Positions 56,593-64,000 of a stretch of 64,000 bases of DNA are shown here, piece after piece. The DNA is from Bedellia somnulentella (lineage: Eukaryota; Arthropoda; Insecta; Lepidoptera; Bedelliidae), in the NCBI GenBank assembly GCA_963576735.1, contig OY755176.1, forward strand, positions 16,911,423-16,975,422. Direction: 5' to 3'. A model generated the notes under the pieces. It had not been told where the DNA came from and ran no database searches. It was given only the letters and a program-made list of their open reading frames with translations. Made by a program: the position numbers and the translations under genes. How positions within the stretch are numbered: position 1 is the stretch's first letter; every line of letters starts with the position of its first letter.

Positions 56593-57365
56593 ATACATAC
56601 ATACATACATATTCTCACGCCGTTAGTTCCCATTGGGGTAGGCAGAGACTATCGATCGCCACTTTGTACGATCCTGGCAAACCTCTCTGGCTTCGTTTAC
56701 ATCCATCAATCTTTTCATACATGCTCTTTTATTCTTCATACTGCGGACACCTGCCTTTTTGAGCACATGTTCTATTTGATCCAAATGTGTCCTCCGAGGT
56801 CGTCCTCTACTAACATTACCTTCCACATTGGCTCTATATATCTCTTTCACCAATTTACTGTCATCCATCCTCTCTATGTGCCCAAACCATCTCAACATTC
56901 CTTTTTCTATCTTTCTTACAATATCATCTTTTACACCACACCTTTCACGAATCACATCATTCCTCACACGATCACATAACCTTACATTACACACTTTTCT
57001 GAGGGATCTCATTTCTACTGCATTCACTCTACTTTCATGCTTCTTCTGCCACATCCAACATTCACTGCCATACATAAGCGTAGGAACGAGGACAGCATCA
57101 TGCACAGCCATTCGGGCCTTTGCAGACACCGACTGACTAGACATTAGACTATCCAGTGCTCCGTTTACCGCATTACCCTTTTTCACTCTTCTCTCGATAT
57201 CTTCATCACACTTTCCATCCCTAGTAAACAAACTTCCCAAATATACAAACTCTTTCACTTGTTCCACTTTCTTACCATTAATCTCAATCACGCATTCGGT
57301 CATATTCACCTCTCTCTCAAAAACCATAGTTTTTGTTTTATCCACATTCACCCTCATTCCCTTTT
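56593..57365 (-). mobile_element. RTE family B, 5'-truncated, longest copy, exact 10-bp TSD
   Basis: (CATA)n tail, shared 3' end and a long open frame. AATACATAAC is duplicated at 56583-56592 and 57366-57375 within the host SINE2, which proves the order of insertion. Confidence 0.93.
56623..57364 (-). CDS. RTE reverse transcriptase, C-terminal fragment (open)
   Basis: About 245 codons on the minus strand, starting mid-protein (the apparent Met is GMRVNVDKTKTMVF, the segment just after the RT catalytic centre). Then EFVYLGSLFTRDGKCDEDIE, VLVPTLMYGSECWMW, LRWFGHIERMDD, VEGNVSRGRPRRTHLDQIE and DVNEAREVCQDRTKWRSIV to the stop at 56623. These are the post-RT blocks common to RTE-like LINEs. The RT active site and endonuclease are missing, so this copy is inactive. 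A frame without stops means a recent insertion and gives a useful reference for the family. Confidence 0.88.
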
Positions 57366-57440
57366 AATACATAACGTAGTACAACTTAGCCATGTTTTCC
57401 CCACCTCACCATGTTTTCCCTCACCATTATGTTTACTATT

Positions 57441-57982
57441 TGAAGAAGGTTAAAATAAAACTATTAAAATTCTCAATGTTGAAGGTTTTGCACCTTTTTT
57501 GTATTTTGAAAAATAAAACCGATCCATAAGTTACTTCAACTACGCACCCATACATCATCAAAATTGAGTGACCTCATAAAGTTATAGTTTCACCTCATTA
57601 TCACGCATGAACGATGAAGAACAAATAATCATTATCAACGACTAGCAAACAATGACTTAGGTCTCGCCCAACCCACGCCTTATTATTCATAGTCATATAA
57701 CAATCATAACAAGATCAAACGTATTTTTGCATCTATACAAGATCCAAAAGACGCGCTACATAAAAAATAATACTTTAAATGATGTGGGAAACATGACCCA
57801 CTAAAGTATTAAAGGCCAGTCATTAAAATTTACTTTCAAACGTGATAAATCATAACATACTTTTATAACATTATAACTATTACGACTGTGACTAAGACAA
57901 ATAATCTCAAAAAAATCTGATGGAGTGATATTATGGATATTATGGCATAAAACTAATTTGACAAAATGTGTTAGTAATTATG
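57441..57982. other. Non-coding spacer
   Basis: Nothing recognised. Confidence 0.3.
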
Positions 57983-58152
57983 TACGTAAGAGGCGACTAA
58001 GGGTCATGGGGCTTTAAAATAAGTTTTTGGGCGATGAGGTTGGAGACCCCTCACCAAAAATCTTTAGTTCCCCACTCAAGTTCCAAAAGTGGCTGAGGTA
58101 TTTTTTGTTCTGAAGCTCTGGCTATCCCTTCTAGGAATTTATAGCCGTGATA
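57983..58152 (+). mobile_element. SINE1 copy, 5'-truncated
   Basis: Begins at GTACGTAAGAGGCGACTAAG and ends TTATAGCCGTGATATC. The TATG tail is absent or lost. Confidence 0.8.
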
Positions 58153-59117
58153 TCTTTACGCGTTCTATACCATCGATTAACCTATTTTTTTAATTAATTA
58201 TATGTAAGCATGAGACCTAACAATTAGTGCAGGGCTAATTCCCTTTGAAACTAAAACCTTGGCTGCCTGAATTATTAAAAGTGTACGTTACTGTTATATC
58301 TACAATATCGATTAATAAATTGGCGTGCGACATATTGTCTGTGCCATCCACTGTTGTGTTGGTAATGCTCTAGTATAGTTGGCTGTATAAAACACACCTA
58401 TTGCCTTCTTGAAAAAAAGGTAAGTATTTTCCAGCGTTTTCTTGCCTAATTAAATTGGTATTTAATTATGTAAGTTTCTATACTGTAATAATTTATTGCA
58501 TCTTGTCATAATTTTTCAAGCTTTATTCTTTCATGATTTCTTTTATATATAGATATTTTTATTAACAATGTATACGTATTTACTAACTTATACTCACGCT
58601 ATTAATTTCAAACAGCAGAAGGCAGGGAACATTGATAGTTTTTTTCACGATCCTAACAAAACTCGTTTGTTTTCCTCACACTCATCTTTCTTCACATTTG
58701 GAAGTCCCGACTTAATCTGATCTACTAATGATATCATTGTACGAAATGCCTAAAGGGGGTTACACATGACATGGAAAAAGCAAGTGAACGTATAGTGTGA
58801 TGAGTTAAGACTTACTAAGCTTGTTTTATTTCTCTTTCCCTTTGTACCGTACCTTTTTTACCATGTCGTGTTACACCCACTTAAATATATATTTTATTGG
58901 CGATTAAAACGTATTGCCGCAATATACAAAATGCCGCTGAAAATTAAAGCGGTTATTTTTGAAGTTATAGGGTAGGGCTTTTTCTCTTGCCTGCCTCTCG
59001 TAGCCCCTTAATTCAAATGTTCTAAAAACAAGATTTCTAAATAAACTACTCACTATAATACTGTCACAAGTTAAAACCAATCTTGGGTAGGATATTACAA
59101 GTTTCAATCACCTAAAA
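58153..59117. other. Non-coding spacer
   Basis: A RTE-like scrap may lie around 58590-58700 (TACTCACGCTATTAATTTCA, GATCCTAACAAAACTCG), too decayed to define. Confidence 0.3.
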
Positions 59118-59322
59118 TCTCCGGCTTAGAATGTCTCTACCCCTTTCTACCCACAGGTGGGCTTTTAATTTTAATTGGTTTCTGGGCGATACGGTTGGAG
59201 ACCCATCATCAACGATACTTTATTTCTACCATCTTGTCCCCTAACAACTTCTAAATGTGGCTGAGGACTTTATAGCTCTAAAGCTCTGGCTACCATTCTT
59301 TGGGATTTAAGGCCGTGAGTAT
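59118..59322 (+). mobile_element. SINE1 copy with short internal deletion, tail-to-tail with next
   Basis: CCGGCTTAGAATGTCTCTAC, GGGCGATACGGTTGGAGACC, GGCTGAGGACTTTATAGCTC, GGCCGTGAGTATATA. The GTCGCCTCTTACG complement region is missing. Confidence 0.8.
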
Positions 59323-59561
59323 ATACATACATACAAACATATACTAACGGCTATAAATCACTAGAAGGGAGAGCTAGGGAATTAGAAATTTTGGAAGCCA
59401 ATTTTGGAAGTTGCCTGGGGAAAAGATGGTGTAATAAAGGTGGGTCTCGAACCGCATCGCCCAAAAATCCTTTAAAAGCCCCAAAACCGTTAGTCGCCTC
59501 TTATGTTCACCCACTGAAAGAAATCGGGTAGTGCTTTTCTAAGCCGACACTTTACAGCTGA
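59323..59561 (-). mobile_element. SINE1 copy, opposite orientation, joined at the tail
   Basis: ACATACATACAAACATATAC, CTAACGGCTATAAATC, CCGCATCGCCCAAAAATCC and CTAAGCCGACACTTTACAGC in reverse. The two SINE1 tails meet with no spacer. Confidence 0.85.
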
Positions 59562-60469
59562 GTATATAATCTCCGAAAGTATTTTATGACGCCAGTCCCG
59601 GCTACTGTCAAGCAATAGCTAATAAGTCGTTAGTCTGCAAACCCGTACTCGGGGCAGGCTCAACTCCCGCGGTGGGGACAGAATATACATTTATCATAGA
59701 AACATAATTGACGTTTTGGTGTATTGTTCTCCTTCATACACTTCTTATATTTGGATTTGAAGGAAATTGGTAAGGTTATAGTAATATAAAATATTTATAA
59801 AATATTATAAATAAAATATTTTCATTAATTTATCTACGGCACTTTACAAAATGGCATGAGTGTGATATTATAAGTTTTTCTTATATTAAATATTATATAA
59901 AACAATAATAAATATTTGAGTATCAAGTGTAATTACATATGTTTTTATATAAATAATACATGAACACACATTAATGTACAAGTGTAACATACATTATCAA
60001 ATCCAAATGAGTCGTTCCACAGATATCGTTCTAGTAAATATTTAATCGTCGGAAACCGGCGCTAGGTCATCGTTAAATGCAAAGTGATCGATCGAAACCT
60101 ATTTCCAAGCGGACCGGCCCGACGCGGTATTTGTACAGATTACATCAGTTTAATGTTTTGTATACTATCAAGTTCCTGTATGCTGGGGGGTGGGCACAGA
60201 GTATGTAAATTAATATTTACTAATGATCGACATTTTAGTTACTTGAATAATTTTGAGTAATTTTGCTACGATTGCCGTTCAAGAAAACGGAGAATGCAGG
60301 GAAATATGAATATTTAGTAATGACATGCATAATGTATCATTACGATTATGTTAAGTTTCCTTAATCTTCTGAATATCCATTGATATTTATATATTAATAT
60401 GGGTAACAAGCTGCCACCGTTTTTTTTTACGTACGCACAAATATAATTCAGTAATAAGATTTTCCTCGA
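59562..60469. other. Non-coding (putative intron)
   Basis: Nothing firm. GCAAACCCGTACTCGGGGC near 59637 hints at a decayed tRNA-like head. Confidence 0.3.
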
Positions 60470-60578
60470 GTGGTTTTTCCTCACAGTTAGAAACCTTGGT
60501 AAGTGCTAGATTCAGGACTCAACCCTACACCTCTTAGCATCACAGTCGCTACTGTTCCCACTGATCTACCGAGGTATC
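60470..60578 (-). mobile_element. SINE2-related relic next to an exon
   Basis: On the minus strand, TACCTCGGTAGATCAGTGGG and AGGGTTGAGTCCTGAATC occupy A-box and B-box positions, followed by the SINE2-like GGTTTCTAACTGTGAGG and GAAAAACCACTCGAGG. Diverged. Confidence 0.4.
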
Positions 60579-60621
60579 GTTGAAACTACGTTTTGTAATA
60601 AATCAATGTTTCTCTTTACAG

Positions 60622-60684
60622 CTTGCTTCAACTACAACACCGGTAAAATCCCGAAAGAGGTGCAAGACAATATGGACTCTTTTG
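60622..60684 (+). CDS. Internal exon, probably exon 2 of the secreted-protein gene
   Basis: TTTCTCTTTACAG| is a good acceptor and TTTTG|GTAAGT a perfect donor. The 63-nt exon is open in the frame that joins exon 1 (phase 1 at both ends), giving Pro-Cys then FNYNTGKIPKEVQDNMDSF. The symmetric phase, strand and open reading support a real exon. The peptide begins where a mature secreted protein would, just past the signal. No family was recognised. The next exon is not visible in the remaining 3.3 kb. The link to 25536-25605 implies a 35-kb intron and is an inference. Confidence 0.55.
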
Positions 60685-60847
60685 GTAAGTTATTTTATTG
60701 TAACATTGAGGCTGTTTGTTTTTAGCACATTCAATATTGTAGGTTTGGGCGGATTGGTTTGGTAGCTTATTTTATGACAAAAAATATTTAGAATAGAATA
60801 ACTCTTTACGAGACAACACAAAAAGATATTAAATACTTTCAAAAAAC

Positions 60848-61089
60848 ATAACATATACTCACGGCTATAAATCCCTAGAAGGGGTAGCCAGAGCTAAGGA
60901 ATTCGAAATTCCTCAGCCACGTTTGGAAATGTGCGTGGGGAAAAGATGATAAAAGTAAAGGTTGTTGGAGATAGGTCTCCAACCGCATCGCCCAAAAATC
61001 CCTTAAAAGCCCCAATACCGTTAGTCGCCTCTTACGTACACGCATCAGTAGAAACGGGGTAGTGCTATTCTAAGCTGACACTACACGGC
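60848..61089 (-). mobile_element. SINE1 copy, full length, 9-bp TSD
   Basis: GCCGTGTAGTGTCAGCTTAG to CTTCTAGGGATTTATAGCCG, GTGAGTATATG in reverse. TCAAAAAAC flanks it at 60839-60847 and 61090-61098. Confidence 0.9.
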
Positions 61090-61098
61090 TCAAAAAAC

Positions 61099-62785
61099 TA
61101 TACACTTTTAATACGAAATAAAATTGACGGTCTTATCGCTGATAGCGATCTTTTCTAGACAACCTTTAAACGATACGGAGTATTTCTTCTTAATAACTAG
61201 ACACATTAAAAGCAGTTGTAAGATTTCGATAGTGTGATAATGTTTGTACAAATTTTTACTCTAATTATGTTTGACTTAACTGCTGACTCGGATTTATTTA
61301 ATAGTCTCATGCAAAGACAAACTCAAAGTAGTTTGAGATTATATTATACAAAATTATATAGCGCCTCCTGTGAAATCTGTCTCCCCACGGGAAATACTTT
61401 TGGGATGCATTGGATTGTAATTTTAATATTGTAGTTTTATTTTTGGATCCATCACTTTTTCTTTTTTTTCTGTCATATTAGCGCGGTATCTGTCCGCATT
61501 ATATCACCTATATAACTATGATAATGGCTAGGACTTAGCTACTATTGCAAGTTGTAAGATAAAAAGTTCTAAAAAATATTGGTGATCTACCAAACGCTGT
61601 CGGAGTTAAACGACCCGTAGGAGCTTACCAAGCTGACCAATAAATATTAAGTAATTAGTCGGCCATATGACTAGAAGCCCATTATTAGGAAAGGTTACAC
61701 TTTTTACTGCACTTATTAAAGTTGCCTAAGATCTTTTTTGGTTGAGAAGAAGGAAGTGATCTTTGATTTGACTTTGCTAAAGAAATTAATGGTAGAACTT
61801 TAATACCCTTACTACCATTACCAATACTTTGCTAAAATAACAATAATTGGCCGTTTAATTAATTAAGAACTTTTTTAAATTTATACATGCTGCAGATTTC
61901 ATTAGAGTTTTCACGAATCGTTTCGAAAGTATTTTATTATAACTGCAAAGTAGATTAACTTTACCAACTCTATGAAAAGCCAAGTTAATTATGTATTATT
62001 ATTCATTACTAGAAGGATCACACCGTTTTAATACAGCTTTTCAAAGCCGTAATAGTGGTTAATATTTTTAAAAATAACAGTGTAAAATTCACGCCACGAT
62101 AAAACGGCATTGCAGTGAAATTATTGCTGACAATGGCGGACATGCATGCGGGCTTTATCTAAACACGCATTTATACATTGTCTCCTTATTTTACTTCACA
62201 AAAGGCCGTCTAATGCACGATTATATGCCTGAAGTTCGAGTGTAACTTTGTAAAGAAATAGCCCACGATTCCTTCCTGCAGTATGAAACGCGCTTCCGAG
62301 GTGCTTACACGTGAAATCGCTGAAAATGTGAAACTTTGCGCCTATATTTTCATAATATAGTTATCGTTAATTTGTGAAATGAATAGAAATCGTAAGAGAA
62401 TCAAGACTAATTCGCATTGTAAGTTTTTTATTTGCTTTTAATAAGTGTTAGAGGTAATTGTTTCCTACCTGATTTTTTGTTATTTTCATAACCTTAATTA
62501 CTAGCTAGTAGGCGGATATTCTTGTTTTGTTAGTAATTTAAGTACCTTTTCTTTTAATTTCTTTATTATTTTCATGTTGTTTGTGATTTTATGTCTTACT
62601 AAATATCTCATATCGCTATCGCAAGGCTTTTTTGCTTATAGTATTAGCATTGTGTCAGTAAAGTGCACTGTATTAACATATACATAAAATAGTAGGTAAC
62701 CGTCGTCATAGTAAGCTTTTTCAGTAAAGTATCTTTCATATTACTTTGAAATACTTCTCATAATTCAGTGGCGTTTATTTTTACA
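61099..62785. other. Non-coding (putative intron)
   Basis: No exon or repeat recognised. Confidence 0.3.
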
Positions 62786-63033
62786 TGCATACATATACTC
62801 ACGGCTACAAATCCCTGTAAGGAGTAGACAGAGCTTCGGAACAAGAAATTCGTCAGATACTTTTGGAAGTTGAGTGAGAAAAAAATATAATTAAAGGCTG
62901 TGTTGTAAATGGGTCTCTTATTGTAACCGCACTAACCAAAAATCACTTAAAAAAGCCCCGTACACTTAGTCACCTCTTACGAACACCCATGGAAATAAAT
63001 GGGATGGTGTAATTCTAAGCCGACACTGCACAG
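62786..63033 (-). mobile_element. SINE1 copy, full length, moderately diverged
   Basis: ATACATATACTCACGGCTAC, CACTTTTGGAAGTTGAGTGA-like block, AGTCACCTCTTACGAACACC, CTAAGCCGACACTGCACAG in reverse order. Confidence 0.85.
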
Positions 63034-63980
63034 ATTATTAATAATGAAATATACCACCAGATTTTACTTTTTCAATTAACAAAATATTAGTACAAAAATG
63101 CCTAACCCTTTATTAAACCATTTAATGTGTTTTTTACAAAATCATTGCCGGATAAGACTTTTCAAGAGGCTGGCTGCATTGCCCATTTGTATAGCTATTC
63201 CCTACAAGTTTTGACAGAATCATCTGGACCCCAAAAACCGAGACTCAACGGTGAAAGGTCCAAAAATAAGCTAAACACTCATCGCAATTACCGTCATCAG
63301 TTAGCTTGATGGTTTAAAGCTAACTGATAGTAAGAGCCCGTCTGATGAAGTCATGATGGCAGCATGGCGTCACATATGTCCAGTGCTGCGATGACATGAT
63401 AATTAATAGTCAATGGTGTAATAACTTAACACGAATGCAACACGGCAGCAGTGATGTCATTCCGTTTTGCTTTGAACTTCAGGAGATTAAATCATAATAG
63501 CCCCTTATTGACATCCAAATAGTATATTGAATTCATGCTTTTGTATGTGTGTTTAGTTGTTTTCTCACAGCCCCTATATGTCCCCACCAAGGGGCTCGAG
63601 CCTACCATGTATAGTGTGATTTGGCCATAGTTCACAACGCTGAGCAAGTTTGGGCGGCTTAACGTGCCCTCTGGAGCACGGAATCATCTTAATTTTCAGA
63701 CAGTCGGGACATTTAATAATACAATGTTCTCTACTATTCAGGCTGAGCTTAGTACAGACAACACAGGAAAGTGTGTATGTAGTCTTCATAACTGATGAAA
63801 ATTAAATATATTTTTTAAGCCTGCAATATCCTTTAAATCTGGGTTAAATCTTATAAATTAGTTTTTGCGTCTACCTCTCTCGGAGATCTCTGGATAAGGC
63901 CGAGTGGTTTACAGCTACACCATGGCGGCAGTAAAGTTGTTTGAATAAGTTGCTAATATGAAAAAAAAAACATCTTGGTA
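63034..63980. other. Non-coding; small Cys-rich frame not accepted
   Basis: A 71-codon minus-strand frame (63574-63789) has CVVC...CPDC spacing reminiscent of a zinc ribbon, but there is no supporting gene structure or recognised homology. Confidence 0.3.
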
Positions 63981-64000
63981 ACATACATACATATACTCAC
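63981..64000 (-). mobile_element. SINE1 tail cut by the window edge
   Basis: ACATACATACATATACTCAC is the 3' end of a SINE1 (or of RTE family B) in reverse. The element continues beyond the window. Confidence 0.7.

Larger units (their letters stand above)
56430..57440 (-). mobile_element. SINE2 copy split by an RTE insertion
   Basis: The 3' part lies at 56430-56592 (CTCACGCCGCCGCACAATCC, GGGGAGGCAAAGGTACTAAT, CACGTGATGAGGGCAGG). The 5'-ward part lies at 57366-57440 (GTAGTACAACTTAGCCATG, CCTCACCATGTTTTCCCTCA). Between them sits an RTE element. The tRNA head is missing. Confidence 0.8.

Noticed and set aside
63574..63789. Cys-rich 71-codon frame with CVVC and CPDC
   Set aside because: No upstream gene structure, no recognised family, and length compatible with chance.
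2178..63981. CRISPR-like arrays
   Set aside because: The many repeats are dispersed SINEs in both orientations, not regularly spaced arrays, and the DNA is eukaryotic.

Overview
This window is AT-rich nuclear DNA of an insect, most likely a moth or butterfly (Lepidoptera). The evidence is the repeat content: tRNA-derived SINEs, RTE, Jockey and R2/R4-like LINEs, mariner, hAT and piggyBac relics, Helitron-like elements ending in CTAG, and the CCGGCCAAGTGCGAGTCGG repeat that is common in lepidopteran genomes. Splice donors and TATA/initiator promoters also look insect-like. There are no prokaryotic features. The species cannot be named from the sequence.

Host genes are sparse. One complete single-exon gene is recognised with confidence: a TSR3 homologue (18S rRNA aminocarboxypropyltransferase) at 50255-50989 on the minus strand. 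A TATA + TCAGT promoter at about 25.47 kb leads into a signal-peptide exon (25536-25605, +) with a perfect GTAAGT donor. A phase-compatible 63-nt exon lies at 60622-60684 (+). Together they suggest a secreted-protein gene with a roughly 35-kb first intron that would contain most of the right half of the window, TSR3 included. A possible non-coding first exon on the minus strand ends at 48691.

Everything else is mobile DNA. 0-3 kb: RTE fragment with target-site duplication (TSD), an intact hAT MITE full of ATCGAT sites, SINE fragments. 5-15 kb: SINE1 copies, a dead mariner with both terminal repeats, a Helitron-like element, a 1.4-kb hAT-like element. 15.9-18.9 kb: a Jockey/CR1-like LINE with one frameshift. 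19-36 kb: many SINE1, SINE2 and RTE copies, often nested. 38-48 kb: Helitron-like element carrying a SINE2, a tRNA-like palindrome, more SINE2. 51-54 kb: R2/R4-like LINE end, internally deleted piggyBac, LINE RT fragment. 54.8-55.9 kb: a degenerate long inverted repeat. 56.4-57.4 kb: RTE inside SINE2. 59-64 kb: SINE1 copies, including a tail-to-tail pair.

The most informative pattern is a retrotransposition network visible within the window. About 28 SINE1 copies, about 13 tRNA-derived SINE2 copies and an RTE LINE family share a related 3' end: a CTCTGSCWACCCC...GGG block, then GSCGTGA, then a TATG or TTATG tail. Copies truncated at the 5' end keep this tail, and many have exact 8-14 bp TSDs, as expected if the RTE enzyme mobilises both SINEs. 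One SINE2 subfamily also carries a CTAGATGGCGC (CTCF-like) block that the other subfamily lacks.
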